64,000 nucleotides of DNA. Source: Bordetella genomosp. 9. GTDB lineage: Bacteria > Pseudomonadota > Gammaproteobacteria > Burkholderiales > Burkholderiaceae_B. Numbering within the stretch: the first letter of the stretch is position 1; every line of letters begins with the position of its first letter. The notes below the pieces were generated by a model, which saw only the letters and a program-made list of their open reading frames with translations, did not search any database and was not told the DNA's origin. Of the stretch, positions 26,524 through 41,522 are shown one piece after another. A program made the position numbers and the translations under genes. The stretch covers positions 1,550,001 to 1,614,000 of the forward strand of contig NZ_CP021109.1 in the NCBI RefSeq assembly GCF_002119725.1, read 5' to 3'.

Positions 26524-28001
26524 GTCGCGAAATTCTTCTGTTGGTCGACGCCCTGGCGCGGGAAAAGAACGTGTCGCGCGAAGTGGTGTTCGGAGCGCTC
26601 GAAAGCGCGCTGGCTTCGGCCATGAAAAAGCGGTTCAAGGAAGACGCGGACATCCGTGTTTCCATCGATCGGGAAAGCGGCAGCCATGAGGGCTTTCGCC
26701 GCTGGCTCGTCGTGCCCGACGAGGCTGGTCTGCAGGAACCCGACAAGCAGGAGATGTATTCCGACGCCCGCGAGATCGTGCCGAACATCCAGGTTGGCGA
26801 ATACATCGAAGAGCCGCTGGAACCGATCGAGTTCGGCCGTATCGGCGCGCAGGCCGCGAAACAGGCGATCCTGCAGAAAATCCGCGACGCCGAGCGCGAG
26901 CAGGTCCTGAACGACTTCCTGGAGCGTGGCGAGACCATCATCTCGGGCACCGTGAAGCGCATGGACAAGGGCGACGCCATCATCGAGACCGGCAAGATCG
27001 AAGCCCGCCTGCCGCGCTCGGAAATGATCCCGAAGGAAAACCTGCGGGTCGGCGACCGCGTGCGCGCCTACGTGCTGCGCATCGACCATGCGGCCCGCGG
27101 CCAGCAGGTCATCCTGTCGCGCACCTCGCCGGAATTCATCCGCCAGCTGTTCGAAAACGAAGTGCCGGAAATCGAGCAGGGCCTGCTGGAAATCAAGGCG
27201 GCCGCCCGGGACCCCGGCGTGCGTGCGAAGATCGCCGTTATCGCCTACGACAAGCGCATCGACCCGATCGGCACCTGCGTCGGCATGCGCGGGTCGCGCG
27301 TGACGGCCGTGCGCAACGAACTGGGCGGCGAGCAGGTCGATATCGTGCTGTGGTCGGAAGACCCGGCGCAGTTCGTCATCGGCGCCCTGGCCCCGGCCAA
27401 TGTCGAATCCATCGTGGTGGACGAGGACAAGCACGCGATGGACGTCGTGGTGGACGAGGAAAACCTGCCCAAGGCCATCGGCGCCAAGGGCCAGAACGTC
27501 CGGCTCGCATCGGAGCTGACCGGCTGGCAGATCAACATCATGACGCCGGAAGAAAGCCAGAGCCGCCAGGAAGTCGAACGGTCGGCCTTGCGCAGCACGT
27601 TCATGAGCAAGCTCGATGTGGACGAGGAAGTCGCCGACATCCTCATCGATGAAGGCTTCACCGGGCTCGAGGAAATTGCCTACGTCCCCATGCAGGAATT
27701 GCTGGAGATCGAGGCCTTCGACGAAGACACCATCAACGAGCTGCGCACCCGCGCGCGCAACGCCCTCCTGACCGAAGCCATCGCGCAGGAAGAGCGTCTG
27801 GAAACCGCGCAGGACCTGCTCGAGCTGGAAGGCATGACGCCCGAGCTGGCCGCGCGGCTGGCCGAGCGCAAGGTGCACACCCGCGACGACCTGGCCGAGC
27901 TCGCCTCCGACGAGCTCGCCGAAATCGCGGGCCTGGAGGAAAGCCAGGCGAGCGAGCTGATCATGCGGGCTCGCGCGCACTGGTTCGATGAAGAAAAATA
28001 A
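26520..28001 (+). CDS. nusA: Transcription termination/antitermination factor NusA
   Basis: 493 residues, the length of the E. coli protein. Order: N-terminal RNA polymerase-binding domain, an S1 domain ([20 protein letters not shown]), two KH domains ([20 protein letters not shown] and [19 protein letters not shown]), and two C-terminal acidic helix-hairpin repeats ([20 protein letters not shown] and the end of the protein). It modulates pausing, termination and antitermination. It is coupled to rimP and followed by infB after 93 bases. Confidence 0.98.
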   Translation: MSREILLLVDALAREKNVSREVVFGALESALASAMKKRFKEDADIRVSIDRESGSHEGFRRWLVVPDEAGLQEPDKQEMYSDAREIVPNIQVGEYIEEPLEPIEFGRIGAQAAKQAILQKIRDAEREQVLNDFLERGETIISGTVKRMDKGDAIIETGKIEARLPRSEMIPKENLRVGDRVRAYVLRIDHAARGQQVILSRTSPEFIRQLFENEVPEIEQGLLEIKAAARDPGVRAKIAVIAYDKRIDPIGTCVGMRGSRVTAVRNELGGEQVDIVLWSEDPAQFVIGALAPANVESIVVDEDKHAMDVVVDEENLPKAIGAKGQNVRLASELTGWQINIMTPEESQSRQEVERSALRSTFMSKLDVDEEVADILIDEGFTGLEEIAYVPMQELLEIEAFDEDTINELRTRARNALLTEAIAQEERLETAQDLLELEGMTPELAARLAERKVHTRDDLAELASDELAEIAGLEESQASELIMRARAHWFDEEK

Positions 28002-28094
28002 GCGGCGGGGGAGCGTCATGGCGCTTCCCCGGCCTTGTCGTATTGGATCTCGCTAGTCATATTGTTATATCGCCGTACACAGGAAGAAAGCCTA

Positions 28095-31000
28095 ATGTCG
28101 AGCAACACCGTCGCCCAGTTCGCTACCGAGCTGAAAATGCCTGCCAATGTGCTGCTGGAACAGCTGCGCTCGGCAGGCGTTGACCTCAAATCGGTGGACG
28201 ACGCCGTCACCGATAGCGACAAGGCGAAGCTGCTCGACTCGCTGCGCCGCGCCCATGGCGCCGGTGCCGGCGAGGGCAAGAAGATCACGCTGACCCGTCG
28301 CCAGACTTCGGAAATCCGGCAGGCCGATGCCACCGGACGTTCCCGCACCATCCAAGTGGAAGTGCGCAAGAAGCGCGTCTTCGTCAAGCGCGATCCCGCC
28401 GAATTGGCAGCGGAAGCGGCTGCGGCGCGAGCGCAACAGACGCAGGCCGATAACGCGGCGGCGCCTGCGCCCGCTCAGGCGGCACCGTCTGGCGACGGCG
28501 CCGCCAAGCCCACGGCGCCCGCAGCGCCCGCTGCGCCGGCCACCGCCGCTCCCGCGCCGGAAACGCGCGCCGCCGCAGCCGCTCCTGCCGAGCCGGCTGC
28601 CGCCGACGGCAAGGCCGCCGAGCCCGCCGCCGCACCGGCGCCGGCCGAGCCGGCGCCCGCCCCCGAGGCAGCCGCCCCGCAACCGGCCCCTGCCGCGCCC
28701 GCCGAAGAACCGGCGTCCGCGACGCAGTCGTCCCAACCCGAATCCACTCAGCCGGAACCCGAACACGAGGCACCCGTGGCGCCAGCCGCCGGCCCCGCCG
28801 CCGAGCCGCCGGTCGCAGCAGTCCCGCCACAGTCCGTGAATACCCAAGCCATTCCCGAGGTTTCCCAGAAGCCGGAAACCCAAGTGTCAACCGCATCGAA
28901 CGCGCAGTCTCCCGCACGCGCCGCGCCGTCGTCGGCGCCGAGTCCCGCTCCGGAAGATCGCCCGCGCGCCGGCATGCCCGTGCCGCCGCGCCCCGCCGTC
29001 TCCAAGGGGCCGCGCGCGGGCGACGCGCGCCGCGGGCCGCCGATTCCGGCTGCCGCGCCTGCCACGACCATGACCACCGCCCAGCGTGAAGAGGCCCGTC
29101 GCCAGGCGGAAGCCGAGGCTGCCGCGCTGCGCGAGATGCTGAACCGCCCGCGCAAGGTCCTGCGCGCGCCCGAACCGGAAGCCCCCGCGGCCGGCGCGCT
29201 GTCCGGCACGTTGCACAAACCCGCCGCCAAGACGGGCGGCGGCGCCAAGAAGGACGTCAAGGCAGGTCCTGGCGCCGGCACGAAGAAGACCATCAAGACG
29301 GCGGAAGTCTCGTCCACGTGGACCGATGACAGCGCCCGCAAGAAGCCCGCCGAGAAGACCGGCGGTGCGCCGAGCCGCGATGGCTGGCGTGCCGGCGGCA
29401 AGGCGGGCGGCAAGGCCGGCGGCCGCGGCCGCGGCCAGCAGGGCGACCGCCGTGGCGGCATGGCCGAACAGGCGCAGCAGGAATTCATCGCACGTGAAGT
29501 GCACGTGCCGGAAACCATTACGGTGGCCGATCTGGCGCACAAGATGTCCGTGAAGGCAGCGGAAGTCATCAAGCAGCTGATGAAGCTGGGCCAGATGGTG
29601 ACCATCAACCAGGTGCTGGACCAGGAAACGGCCATGATCGTGGTCGAGGAATTGGGCCACAAGGCCATCGCCGCCAAGCTGGACGATCCCGAAGCCTTCC
29701 TGGACGAAACCGCGCCCGAAGGCGAAGACCTGGAGATGCTGCCGCGTGCCCCCGTGGTCACCGTCATGGGCCACGTCGACCACGGCAAGACCTCGCTGCT
29801 CGACTACATCCGCCGGGCGAAGGTCGCCGCGGGCGAAGCGGGCGGCATTACGCAGCATATCGGCGCCTATCACGTCGAGACCGGCCGCGGCGTCGTGACC
29901 TTCCTGGACACCCCGGGCCACGAGGCGTTCACCGCCATGCGTGCCCGCGGCGCCAAGGCCACCGACATCGTCATCCTGGTGGTCGCCGCGGACGACGGCG
30001 TGATGCCGCAGACGCGCGAAGCGATCCACCATGCCAAGGCGGCCAATGTGCCGCTGGTGGTGGCGGTCAACAAGATCGACAAGCCGGACGCCAACCCCGA
30101 GCGCGTGAAGCAGGAACTGGTGGCCGAGGAAGTCGTGCCGGAAGAATACGGCGGCGACGTGCCCTTCGTGAACGTGTCGGCCAAGACCGGCGCGGGCATC
30201 GACGATCTGCTTGAAAACGTCCTGCTCCAGGCGGAAATCCTGGAACTGAAGGCGCCCGTCAACGCCCATGCGAAGGGCCTGGTCATCGAAGCGCGCCTGG
30301 ACAAGGGCCGCGGTCCGGTGGCCACCATCCTGGTGCAGAGCGGCACGCTCAAGCGTGGCGACGTGGTCCTGGCGGGCGCCAGCTTCGGCCGCGTGCGCGC
30401 CATGCTGGACGAGAACGCCAAGCAGGTGCAGAGCGCGGGTCCGTCCATTCCGGTGGAGATCCAAGGTCTGACCGACGTGCCGGCCGCCGGCGACGAACTG
30501 ATCGTGCTCACGGACGAACGCAAGGCGCGCGAAATCGCGCTGTTCCGCCAAGGCAAGTTCCGCGACGTCAAGCTGGCACGGCAGCAGGCCGCCAAGCTGG
30601 AATCCATGTTCGACAACATGGGAGAAGGCACGCAGACGCTGGCGCTCATCGTCAAGACCGACGTGCAGGGTTCGCAGGAAGCGCTGGTCGCGGCGCTCAC
30701 CAAGCTGTCCACGGACGAAGTCCGCGTCCAGGTGGTGCACGCGGCGGTGGGCGGCATCTCCGAAAGCGACGTCAACCTGGCCATCGCGTCCAACGCCGTG
30801 GTCATCGGGTTCAACGTGCGTGCGGACCAGAGCGCGAAGAAGCTGGCGGAGGCCAACGGTATCGACCTGCGCTACTACAACATCATCTACGACGCCGTGG
30901 ATGAGGTGAAGGCGGCGATGTCCGGCATGCTGGCGCCTGAAAAGCGCGAGGAAGTCATCGGTCTGGTGGAAATTCGCGAGGTCTACTCGATTTCGCGTAT

Positions 31001-31244
31001 CGGCAACGTCGCGGGCTGCATGGTGCTGGACGGTATCGTGCGCCGCGACGCGCAGGTACGGCTGTTGCGGAACAACGTCGTCACCTGGACCGGCCACCTG
31101 GAATCGCTGCGCCGCTTCAAGGACGACGTGCGCGAAGTCAAGGCCGGTTTCGATTGCGGCCTGACCTTGCGCGGCAACAACGACATCCAGGTGGGCGACC
31201 AGCTGGAAGTCTTTGAAATCAAGGAAATCGCGCGCACGCTGTAA
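28095..31244 (+). CDS. infB: Translation initiation factor IF-2
   Basis: 1049 residues from the ATG at 28095, which has an AGGAAGAAAG site. An N-terminal IF2 domain ([20 protein letters not shown]) is followed by a very Ala/Pro-rich linker from about 110 to 400. A second IF2N-like segment is near 472. The GTPase domain starts near 553, with G1 [10 protein letters not shown]3 DTPGHEAF and G4 NKID. Domains II to IV complete the protein. It brings initiator tRNA to the 30S subunit; the window also encodes that tRNA at 21699. It is longer than E. coli IF-2 (890 residues) because of the linker. Confidence 0.98.
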   Translation: MSSNTVAQFATELKMPANVLLEQLRSAGVDLKSVDDAVTDSDKAKLLDSLRRAHGAGAGEGKKITLTRRQTSEIRQADATGRSRTIQVEVRKKRVFVKRDPAELAAEAAAARAQQTQADNAAAPAPAQAAPSGDGAAKPTAPAAPAAPATAAPAPETRAAAAAPAEPAAADGKAAEPAAAPAPAEPAPAPEAAAPQPAPAAPAEEPASATQSSQPESTQPEPEHEAPVAPAAGPAAEPPVAAVPPQSVNTQAIPEVSQKPETQVSTASNAQSPARAAPSSAPSPAPEDRPRAGMPVPPRPAVSKGPRAGDARRGPPIPAAAPATTMTTAQREEARRQAEAEAAALREMLNRPRKVLRAPEPEAPAAGALSGTLHKPAAKTGGGAKKDVKAGPGAGTKKTIKTAEVSSTWTDDSARKKPAEKTGGAPSRDGWRAGGKAGGKAGGRGRGQQGDRRGGMAEQAQQEFIAREVHVPETITVADLAHKMSVKAAEVIKQLMKLGQMVTINQVLDQETAMIVVEELGHKAIAAKLDDPEAFLDETAPEGEDLEMLPRAPVVTVMGHVDHGKTSLLDYIRRAKVAAGEAGGITQHIGAYHVETGRGVVTFLDTPGHEAFTAMRARGAKATDIVILVVAADDGVMPQTREAIHHAKAANVPLVVAVNKIDKPDANPERVKQELVAEEVVPEEYGGDVPFVNVSAKTGAGIDDLLENVLLQAEILELKAPVNAHAKGLVIEARLDKGRGPVATILVQSGTLKRGDVVLAGASFGRVRAMLDENAKQVQSAGPSIPVEIQGLTDVPAAGDELIVLTDERKAREIALFRQGKFRDVKLARQQAAKLESMFDNMGEGTQTLALIVKTDVQGSQEALVAALTKLSTDEVRVQVVHAAVGGISESDVNLAIASNAVVIGFNVRADQSAKKLAEANGIDLRYYNIIYDAVDEVKAAMSGMLAPEKREEVIGLVEIREVYSISRIGNVAGCMVLDGIVRRDAQVRLLRNNVVTWTGHLESLRRFKDDVREVKAGFDCGLTLRGNNDIQVGDQLEVFEIKEIARTL

Positions 31245-31261
31245 GCTCGCGCTCCGAGTCC

Positions 31262-31663
31262 ATGAGCCGTCACAAGTCCAAAGCCATCCCCGGCCGCAAT
31301 CTGCGGCTGGCCGACCAGATCCAAAAGGATCTGGCCGGCCTGATCCAGCGCGAAATCGATGTCGCGCGGGCGGGGTTGATCACGCTGTCCGGCGTCGAGC
31401 TTTCGCCCGACTACGCGCACGCGAAGGTCTATTTCACTGTGTTGGGCGCCGAGCCGGAAACGGCCGCCGCTCTGCTGAACGAAAAGGCGGGCTGGCTGCA
31501 TTCGCAGCTGTACCGCATGCTTCATATCCACACCGTTCCGACGCTGCGCTTCGTTCATGACCAGCAGGTCGCTCGCGGCATCGAGATGTCGCGCCTGATT
31601 GATCGGGCCAATCAGCCGGGTTCCTACCGCCCCGATCCCGACGAGCCGGAAGAGCAGTCCTGA
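31262..31663 (+). CDS. rbfA: 30S ribosome-binding factor RbfA
   Basis: 133 residues in the classical position between infB and truB. The protein has the KH-type core ([35 protein letters not shown]) and the conserved PTLRFVHD near the end of the domain. RbfA assists late 30S maturation and cold adaptation. It starts 17 bases after infB, so it belongs to the same operon. Confidence 0.97.
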   Translation: MSRHKSKAIPGRNLRLADQIQKDLAGLIQREIDVARAGLITLSGVELSPDYAHAKVYFTVLGAEPETAAALLNEKAGWLHSQLYRMLHIHTVPTLRFVHDQQVARGIEMSRLIDRANQPGSYRPDPDEPEEQS

Positions 31664-31701
31664 CGGGCTGTCGTCACGGCGCTTTTTTCTCGGACAAGAC
31701 G

Positions 31702-32439
31702 ATGGCCAAACGACGCGGGCTGATGCTCGACGGTGTCCTGCTGTTGGACAAACCCGAAGGGTTGTCCAGCAATCACGCCCTGCAGCGCGCACGCCGCACC
31801 CTGGATGCCGCCAAAGCGGGGCATACCGGCACTCTGGATCCCTTCGCCACGGGGCTGCTCGTATGCTGCATGGGCAAGGCGACCAAGCTTTGCGGCGTTA
31901 TGCTGGGCGCGGACAAGGGATACCGCGCCACTTTGCGCTTCGGCGAAGAGACCGACTCCGGCGACCTCACGGGCAATATCGTGGCGCGCGCGCCGGCGGA
32001 TTTCGCTGGCGTGCAGGAAACCGCGGTGCGCGAGGTGTTGTCACGTTTCCAGGGCACCATCACGCAGGTTCCGCCGATGTACTCGGCATTGAAGCGCGAC
32101 GGCAAGCCCCTGTACGAGTATGCGCGTGCGGGCGTCGAAGTGGAACGCGAGGCCCGCCAGGTCACCATCCATCGCATCGATTTGGTGTCCTGCGATGGCA
32201 TGACGGCCGTGATCGACGTGGCGTGCAGCAAGGGCACCTATGTGCGCACGCTGGCGCAGGATATCGGCCGCGCGTTGGGCTGCCATGCGCATCTGGCAGC
32301 CCTGCGCCGTACTCACGTGGGGCCTTTTTCGCTGGACGATGCGATAGCGCTGGAGGCGCTTCAGGCCATGCCCGACCCCAAGCAGGCGCTGCTGCCCCTG
32401 AACGCGCTGCCCGCCAGCCTTGCCCCTATTCAAACTTAA
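31702..32439 (+). CDS. truB: tRNA pseudouridine-55 synthase
   Basis: 245 residues. The catalytic motif [19 protein letters not shown] contains the nucleophilic Asp, and motif I is [16 protein letters not shown]. The later motifs [27 protein letters not shown] and [15 protein letters not shown] match TruB. It modifies U55 in the T-loop of most tRNAs. It follows rbfA by 38 bases. Confidence 0.96.
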   Translation: MAKRRGLMLDGVLLLDKPEGLSSNHALQRARRTLDAAKAGHTGTLDPFATGLLVCCMGKATKLCGVMLGADKGYRATLRFGEETDSGDLTGNIVARAPADFAGVQETAVREVLSRFQGTITQVPPMYSALKRDGKPLYEYARAGVEVEREARQVTIHRIDLVSCDGMTAVIDVACSKGTYVRTLAQDIGRALGCHAHLAALRRTHVGPFSLDDAIALEALQAMPDPKQALLPLNALPASLAPIQT

Positions 32440-32449
32440 AGGATTTCTT

Positions 32450-34276
<1,827 letters not shown>

Positions 34277-34366
34277 CGAGGGCAGCTCCATAACGCGCTG
34301 GCGCCCCTGACGGCTGGCCGTCCGGCCGACGTCATCGCCGCGCATGCGGCGGCCGTGCGGCAAGCG

Positions 34367-34424
34367 AAAGGCCTCCCGCCTGTACATTCCCGGTTCGGGA
34401 TTGTCAGGCGAGAGGCCTTTTTTA
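34367..34424 (+). terminator. Terminator after typA
   Basis: AAAGGCCTC followed by CGCCTG pairs with CAGGCG and GAGGCCTTT, then a run of T residues (TTTTTTATT). It is a long, slightly bulged stem ending in a T-run, about 90 bases after typA and before the convergent nitroreductase gene. Confidence 0.85.
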
Positions 34425-34475
34425 TTGGTCCCGCGGCGCTGCCGCGCCGGCGGGAACGTTACGGGCGCCTGGCGA

Positions 34476-35075
34476 TCAGCGATGGACCCGGAAGCGGTCC
34501 GTATCGGCCATGAAGGTTTTTTCGTTGAAACCCGCTTCGTTGGAGCCGAACGGCATCTGCGCACGCAGTTTCCAGCTGGCGGGGATGGACCATTCGGCTG
34601 CGACGGCTTCGTCGATCAGCGGGTTGTAGTGCTGCAGGCTGGCGCCGATGTCGGCATTGGCCAGCGCCGACCACACGGAAAGCTGCGCCATGCCGCCGGA
34701 CTGTTCGGACCAGACGGGGAAGTTGTCGGCATACAGGGGAAATTTTTCCTGCAGGCCCTTGACGACGTCCTGGTCCTCGAAGAAGAGGACGGTGCCCGCG
34801 CCGGCGGCGAAGCCGTCGATCTTCTTCTCCGTGGCGGCGAACGCGTCGGCCGGGACGATCTTGCGCAATGCCGACTTGGCGATGTCCCACAGCTTCTGGC
34901 TTTGGGCGCCGAACAGAATGACGGCGCGCGAACTCTGGGAATTGAAGGAAGAGGGCGAATGCTTGATCGCTTCCTGGATCAGCTCGACGACGGCGTCTTG
35001 CGTCACGGGCAGGTTCCGGCCCAGCGCGTACTGCGTGCGGCGGCGCTTCAGCGCCGCAATGTAGGCGTTATCCAT
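34476..35075 (-). CDS. Nitroreductase-family oxidoreductase (Frm2/Hbn1-like)
   Basis: 199 residues. The FMN-binding start ALKRRRTQYALGRNLP, the motif AIKHSPSSFNSQSSRAVIL, and the C-terminal RAQMPFGSNEAGFNEK are typical of the subgroup related to fungal Frm2/Hbn1. These are small FMN enzymes that reduce nitro compounds or quinones with NAD(P)H. The gene stands alone and converges with typA. Confidence 0.88.
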   Translation of the reverse strand: MDNAYIAALKRRRTQYALGRNLPVTQDAVVELIQEAIKHSPSSFNSQSSRAVILFGAQSQKLWDIAKSALRKIVPADAFAATEKKIDGFAAGAGTVLFFEDQDVVKGLQEKFPLYADNFPVWSEQSGGMAQLSVWSALANADIGASLQHYNPLIDEAVAAEWSIPASWKLRAQMPFGSNEAGFNEKTFMADTDRFRVHR

Positions 35076-35281
35076 CTTTGGTGTTCCTTGATACGAGGCA
35101 AAAGTGCTCAGCCGGGCATCATGGCATGATGCACTGCAGCGTGCGCCAGTATCATCATGACGTGTGGGGGTTTTCAGGAAAAAGTCAGGAGAAACAGGCA
35201 GTGAGGGAGCTGCTGTTTCCGCCGGAGCCGGGCGCCTGCGTCATGGTGCTCGCGGCACGCGCGCACGCCCGGACCGACGCA

Positions 35282-35914
35282 TCAGGCGTTCACGCGCAGC
35301 AGGCCGCGATCTTCGATGAAGGCGACGATGTCGGCCAAGCCCTTGCCGGCCTTCATGTCCGTCATGACATAAGGACGGCCGCCCCGCATGCGGCGCGTGT
35401 CTTCTTCCATGATGACCAGCGACGCGCCTACCATGGGCGCAAGATCGGTCTTGTTGATCACCAGCAGATCCGACTTGGTGATGCCGGGGCCACCTTTGCG
35501 CGGGATCTTCTCGCCGCCGGCAACATCGATGACGTAGATCGTCAGATCCGAAAGCTCGGGGCTGAACGTGGCGGCAAGGTTGTCGCCGCCCGATTCGATG
35601 AAAACGATGTCGGCGTCCGGAAAGCGCGTCAGCATGCGATCGACCGCTTCCAGGTTGATGGACGCATCCTCCCGTATGGCGGTGTGCGGGCAGCCGCCGG
35701 TCTCGACGCCCATGATCCGTTCGGCCGGCAGGGCGCCGGCCACCGTCAGCAGGCGCTGGTCTTCCTTGGTGTAGATGTCATTGGTAATGACCACCAGGTC
35801 GTAGGCATCGCGCATGGCCTTGCACAACATTTCGGTAAGCGTGGTCTTGCCGGACCCGACGGGGCCGCCGATGCCGACGCGCAGTGGCGGGTTCTTCTTG
35901 GTGCGTTGAGTCAT
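35282..35914 (-). CDS. ureG: Urease accessory GTPase UreG
   Basis: 210 residues from the ATG at 35914. P-loop [13 protein letters not shown], metal-binding Cys-Pro-His in [11 protein letters not shown], the switch ESGGDNLAA and base motif NKTDL are all intact. UreG delivers nickel to apo-urease together with UreE, UreF and UreD, using GTP. It is the last gene of the minus-strand urease operon and starts 14 bases after ureF ends. Confidence 0.97.
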   Translation of the reverse strand: MTQRTKKNPPLRVGIGGPVGSGKTTLTEMLCKAMRDAYDLVVITNDIYTKEDQRLLTVAGALPAERIMGVETGGCPHTAIREDASINLEAVDRMLTRFPDADIVFIESGGDNLAATFSPELSDLTIYVIDVAGGEKIPRKGGPGITKSDLLVINKTDLAPMVGASLVIMEEDTRRMRGGRPYVMTDMKAGKGLADIVAFIEDRGLLRVNA

Positions 35915-35928
35915 GGTGAGGGAAGTGG

Positions 35929-36609
35929 TCAGGAACGGAACAGGCGGGAGTACTGGGTTTCGTGCCGGGCTGAAAGAATGCCCAGCATCGGCGAAAAGGT
36001 CGACGCTTCTTCTTCGGGAATCAGCGCCGCGCGTTGCGCGGCCCGCGCGATCGCGGCATGCAGACTGAACAGGATGCGCTGCCCGGCGACCTGTCCCAGC
36101 GGCACGGCCTTGAGTGCGGCGGCCACCTGGTTTTCCACCCAGGCGAAAAGCCACGCGGTCAGGCAGTCCTGCAGCGTCGCGCCGGCGCGCTGGGCGGCAT
36201 AGGCGTAGGCGGTGGGCAGGCTCAGCGGGCGCATGTCGCGCAGCGCGGCACGCCCCGCCGCATCGCCCCATTCCAACTCGTCCAGCAGACGGGACAGCGA
36301 CCAGCCCATTTGCTCGGTCTCCTGCCGCAGTTCGAACGATTCCCGCATGGCGAGCAGAAACCCGTTCAAGGACGCGGCGGCGGCCGTGTCATCGGCGGCC
36401 CAGTTACGAAACTGCTGTGCGAGCAACACGGCCTCGCCTTCCGCCGCGATGTCCAATCCGTCGGCGATCCAGCGGGTGGCGCCTTGCGCATCGCGCACGA
36501 TACCGGCGTCGATGGCGGCTTCCAGCCCCTGGGAATAACTGTAGGCGCCGACCGGCAAGGCGGGCGAAGCCAGATGCAGCAGCGATACCAGTTCAGTGCT
36601 TGCGGCCAT
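35929..36609 (-). CDS. ureF: Urease accessory protein UreF
   Basis: 226 residues from the ATG at 36609. Family motifs: [36 protein letters not shown], and the C-terminal region ending in [13 protein letters not shown]. UreF forms the activation complex with UreD and UreG and gates nickel insertion. Its start lies inside the 3' end of ureE (17-base overlap), in the region encoding the histidine tail. Confidence 0.95.
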   Translation of the reverse strand: MAASTELVSLLHLASPALPVGAYSYSQGLEAAIDAGIVRDAQGATRWIADGLDIAAEGEAVLLAQQFRNWAADDTAAAASLNGFLLAMRESFELRQETEQMGWSLSRLLDELEWGDAAGRAALRDMRPLSLPTAYAYAAQRAGATLQDCLTAWLFAWVENQVAAALKAVPLGQVAGQRILFSLHAAIARAAQRAALIPEEEASTFSPMLGILSARHETQYSRLFRS

Positions 36610-37234
36610 GGCGATGCCCGGCGGGCGAATGATGATCATGGCCGTGCCCATGATCGTGATCGTGTCCATGGCCGTGACCGTGCGCGTGGCCGTGATCGTG
36701 TCCATGGCCGTGCCCGCCATGCCGCTCCTGGTACGCGCGCTGGGCCAGCGCATAGTCCTCGGCGAACGTCTCGTCGTGGCCGTGCTTGTGCCCGCCGCCG
36801 TAGGCGCCGGCTTCGGGCTCGAAGGGCGCGTCGATGGCGATCACCGTCAGGCCGAGCCGCAGCAGGAGATCGCGCAGCACCGGATCGTGCTCCAGCTGCA
36901 GATAGTCCCGGCCCACCTCCACCGGCGTATGGCGGTTCCCCAGGTGATAGGCGGCGCGCAGCAGCACATGCGGATCGGGGCAGGTGGCGCGCAGCACCGG
37001 TTCGGGGGCGGCAACCACGCGGACGAGGCCGCCGTCTTCGGCGATCAGCGCGTCGCCGTCGCGAAGCACCGTGCCGCGCGGCAAAAACAGCGCCACCGCT
37101 TCGCCGTTGTCCAGCGTCGCCGACAGCCGGCTGCGGCTGCGCGACTCAAAAGGCAATGTCAGGGTGGGCGCGCGGCGCAGCAGGGCTTTGGCGATGGTGT
37201 GGCCCTGGCCCACGGCTTTTTCGATACGTCTCAT
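36593..37234 (-). CDS. ureE: Urease nickel chaperone UreE with a long histidine-rich tail
   Basis: 213 residues. The peptide-binding-like N-terminal domain ([21 protein letters not shown]) and the metal-binding domain with the conserved YHLGNRH are intact. The C terminus is a histidine-rich tail of about 40 residues of alternating His-Gly and His-Asp that binds nickel. The coding DNA of this tail is a repetitive run of GTG/ATG-type trinucleotides on the plus strand (36610-36720). The gene overlaps ureF, so the proteins are probably translationally coupled. Confidence 0.96.
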   Translation of the reverse strand: MRRIEKAVGQGHTIAKALLRRAPTLTLPFESRSRSRLSATLDNGEAVALFLPRGTVLRDGDALIAEDGGLVRVVAAPEPVLRATCPDPHVLLRAAYHLGNRHTPVEVGRDYLQLEHDPVLRDLLLRLGLTVIAIDAPFEPEAGAYGGGHKHGHDETFAEDYALAQRAYQERHGGHGHGHDHGHAHGHGHGHDHDHGHGHDHHSPAGHRHGRKH

Positions 37235-37267
37235 GGGTAAATCCGGACAGTGACGGCACGCCGCCGC

Positions 37268-38971
<1,704 letters not shown>

Positions 38972-39017
38972 TGTGGTGTTCTCCTGTCGCCGCCTGGCGA
39001 CGCCAGGCCGGGGCGTT

Positions 39018-39323
39018 TCATAACCGGCCCATCACGCGGCCGGCAAAGCCGTAAACCACGCGCTCGCCGTCCAGCGCGACCAGTTCCACGGTACGGGTCT
39101 GGCCAGGCTCGAAACGCACGGCGGTGCCCGCGGTGATATTCAGCCGGAAGCCGCGCGCGGCTGCGCGGTCGAAGCGCAGGGCATCGTTCACTTCGTGGAA
39201 ATGGAAATGCGAACCCACCTGTATGGGGCGGTCGCCCGTGTTGTCGACCGCAAGGGTGATCGTGGCGCGCCCGGCATTGAGTTCGATCTCGCCCTCGTCC
39301 ACCAGCAGTTCTCCCGGAATCAT
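39018..39323 (-). CDS. ureB: Urease beta subunit
   Basis: 101 residues. Begins [19 protein letters not shown] and contains the family motifs [19 protein letters not shown] and [21 protein letters not shown]. It is a structural subunit of the (alpha-beta-gamma)3 enzyme. Its start overlaps the end of the region that follows the ureJ gene, and ureC follows after 46 bases. Confidence 0.97.
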   Translation of the reverse strand: MIPGELLVDEGEIELNAGRATITLAVDNTGDRPIQVGSHFHFHEVNDALRFDRAAARGFRLNITAGTAVRFEPGQTRTVELVALDGERVVYGFAGRVMGRL

Positions 39324-39339
39324 TGCGGCTCTCCCTGGC

Positions 39340-39966
39340 TCACGCCGTCAGCAGCGCCGCGCCATACAGCGCAACGCCCAATCCCGTCACGCGAGGCACC
39401 CAGGCATGCGCGCGGCGCAACAACATGCCTGCCCCGATGCCGGCGCCGTGCAGCGCCAGGGTGGCGAGCATGAAGCCGCCGATATAGGCGGCGGCGATGG
39501 CTGTCTCCGGCAGTTCCGCTCCGTGCGCATGGCCATGGAAAAAGGCGAACAGCGCGGCGATCCCCGCGCCCGCCCAATCGGGCAGCCGCGCCCGCGTCGC
39601 GACCATGAGACCGAGGACCAGCAGCGAGGCGGCGATCATGGGCTCGACGCCCGGCATGGGCAGACGCGCGAGCCCGAGCAGGGCGCCCGCCAGGAGCACG
39701 CCCGCGAAGGCCAGCGGCGCCATCCAGGCGCGCCGTGCCGTCATCGCGCTCCAGATGCCGACGGCGATCATTGCGCATAGATGGTCGGCCCCGGTCAACG
39801 GGTGCAGCAGGCCCGCCATGGCGCTGGCGGCCATGCCGCCGGTCTCGGCGATATGTTCGGTCCAGGGATGGGCCGCCGCCGCGGCGCCGTAAAGCAGGGC
39901 GGGCACACTGGCGATGGCGGCGATTGTGCCGGCGGTGCGGGCGCGATCGAGTGGGTTCGGTGTCAT
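39340..39966 (-). CDS. ureJ: HupE/UreJ-family membrane protein, putative nickel permease
   Basis: 208 residues from the ATG at 39966. It has a likely signal or first membrane segment, then five to six more hydrophobic segments. Family motifs [12 protein letters not shown] and [12 protein letters not shown] carry the metal-coordinating histidines. Members are linked to nickel uptake for urease or hydrogenase. Its place between ureA and ureB is typical of Bordetella-type urease operons and supports a nickel-supply role. Confidence 0.92.
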   Translation of the reverse strand: MTPNPLDRARTAGTIAAIASVPALLYGAAAAAHPWTEHIAETGGMAASAMAGLLHPLTGADHLCAMIAVGIWSAMTARRAWMAPLAFAGVLLAGALLGLARLPMPGVEPMIAASLLVLGLMVATRARLPDWAGAGIAALFAFFHGHAHGAELPETAIAAAYIGGFMLATLALHGAGIGAGMLLRRAHAWVPRVTGLGVALYGAALLTA

Positions 39967-40013
39967 GGGCTTCCTTGGTATGGCGGACGACGCAGCGGCG
40001 TCCCGGGTGGCCG

Positions 40014-40316
40014 TCAGGGGATAGGGTGGTGGACGGTGACCAGCTTCGTCCCGTCCGGAAACGTGGCTTCGATCTGTACGTCCGGAATCATTTCCGGGAC
40101 GCCTTCCATGACGTCGTCGCGGGTGAGCAGGGTCGTGCCGTAATCCATCAGCTCCGCAACGGTCCTGCCGTCCCGGGCGCCTTCCATCAGCGCGGCGCTG
40201 ATGTAGGCCACCGCTTCGGGATAGTTCAATTTCAGTCCGCGCGCCTTGCGGCGTTCGGCCAGCAAGGCGGCGGTGAAGATCAAAAGCTTGTCTTTCTCGC
40301 GAGGCGTCAGCTTCAT
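40014..40316 (-). CDS. ureA: Urease gamma subunit
   Basis: 100 residues, family length. Begins [20 protein letters not shown] and contains [21 protein letters not shown] and the C-terminal LVTVHHPIP. It is a structural subunit of urease. It starts 12 bases after ureD ends and is followed by ureJ. Confidence 0.97.
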   Translation of the reverse strand: MKLTPREKDKLLIFTAALLAERRKARGLKLNYPEAVAYISAALMEGARDGRTVAELMDYGTTLLTRDDVMEGVPEMIPDVQIEATFPDGTKLVTVHHPIP

Positions 40317-40328
40317 GGGTGTCCGATG

Positions 40329-41201
40329 TCAGGTCGCCCAAAGGCGCAGAGGGCGGCCGGGGACGCCGTGCACCAGGGGACGGAGCCGCAGCCACAAGGC
40401 GGCAAAGAGATTACGTAGCGGTTCGATGTGCGCGGCGGCGGCGCGCACGATAAGCACGCCCGGGACGGGCGAGGTGGCGCCGGCCCGCAGGCCTTCGTCG
40501 AAGGGCAACGCGGGGGCCAGCGCTTCAGCAAGCGCCGCCGTGCACGCGGCCCCCGCCGCCCACAAGGTGCCATAGGCGGCCAGGCCGGCCAGCCCCTGCG
40601 GCGCCTGGCGCAGCCCCGAACCGGCGCGCAGCCGCTGGCGTTCCGCCCATAGCAGCCGCCCGTCCTCGGACAGCAGGCGGACGTCCCCGCTGATCTGTCC
40701 GGCTGCCCACGCTTCGCCGGCTGCCTGCCGGCCCAGAAGGGCCGCGTCCCACCCCAGCGCGGTCGCGCCCCGGCCCAGGTGAATGTCGGTGTGCTGGCGC
40801 GCCTGGCTATGGTCGAAGTAAATGTTTTCCAGCGGCAGCCAGTCCAGCCGGGCGCCATCGCCCACGCGCAGCGTCAGCGTCTGACGCGACGGCCATGCGG
40901 GGCTGGCCTTGTACCACTTCGTCGCGCCGGGCGTAGTGACGACCGCGTGCGCGCCCTTGGCCAGCGACAGCGCGACGCTGAGGGTGTCGCCGCTTGCCAG
41001 ACCCCCGGGGGGATGGAGCAGCGTCAGATGGCAGATGCCTGGGTCCGGCTCGGGGTACAGCGGTTTTTGCACCGTCAGGGGACCGCTGTGGCGGCGTTCC
41101 ACCAGAACCGTGCGCCCGGCGCGGGACGCCAGACCCAGCCGCAGGGTCGCGAGCCATCCCCCGGTATGCGGGATATCGAGGATGGGCAGTGCGGCGTCCA
41201 T
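40329..41201 (-). CDS. ureD: Urease accessory protein UreD (UreH)
   Basis: 290 residues. Family motifs include RTVLVERRHSGPLTVQKPLY, LLHPPGGLASGD, VVTTPGATKWYKA and LDWLPLENIYFDHSQ. UreD binds apo-urease and receives nickel through UreF and UreG. It is the first gene of the operon ureDAJBCEFG. No regulator gene such as bbuR lies directly upstream; the next gene is the LOG hydrolase in the same direction. Confidence 0.95.
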   Translation of the reverse strand: MDAALPILDIPHTGGWLATLRLGLASRAGRTVLVERRHSGPLTVQKPLYPEPDPGICHLTLLHPPGGLASGDTLSVALSLAKGAHAVVTTPGATKWYKASPAWPSRQTLTLRVGDGARLDWLPLENIYFDHSQARQHTDIHLGRGATALGWDAALLGRQAAGEAWAAGQISGDVRLLSEDGRLLWAERQRLRAGSGLRQAPQGLAGLAAYGTLWAAGAACTAALAEALAPALPFDEGLRAGATSPVPGVLIVRAAAAHIEPLRNLFAALWLRLRPLVHGVPGRPLRLWAT

Positions 41202-41522
41202 GCGGTTCGAGCGTTCCAGGGTCTTGGCGGGGATGTCTGGCGCCTGCGGCGAACACCTTCATGTCCCCGTGCGCCGATAGGTCGATGCAAAACCCATGCC
41301 AGATTTCAGAAGCGGCGCGTCGATACGTTGCACGACGCAAAGGCGCACCAGCACGGACGGCGGACAAAAAAATCGCCCCGGGAAGGGGCAAAAAATGGGG
41401 CAAGGAGGGAGGGGAATGCGCCATATCGGTGCAGATGGGTGCACTCCGTTACGATTTTGCACCGGAACGTTCCGGAAGCCTGGCGCCGGGCATGCCGGAG
41501 GCTCCGGGGCCCGATGGAACGC
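41202..41522. other. Intergenic region before the urease operon
   Basis: 321 bases without a gene. It contains the terminator of the upstream LOG gene and must contain the urease promoter (minus strand), but no -35/-10 pair close to consensus is apparent. Confidence 0.5.
41366..41389 (-). terminator. Terminator of the LOG-family gene
   Basis: On the minus strand GCCCC, a five-base loop and GGGGC are followed by a short GA and then seven T residues. It separates the LOG gene from the urease operon. Confidence 0.7.

Noticed and set aside
36610..36720. Alternating GTG/ATG-like tract as a microsatellite or CRISPR-like array
   Set aside because: It is simply the coding DNA of the UreE histidine tail; there are no spacers or regular repeats outside the coding frame.
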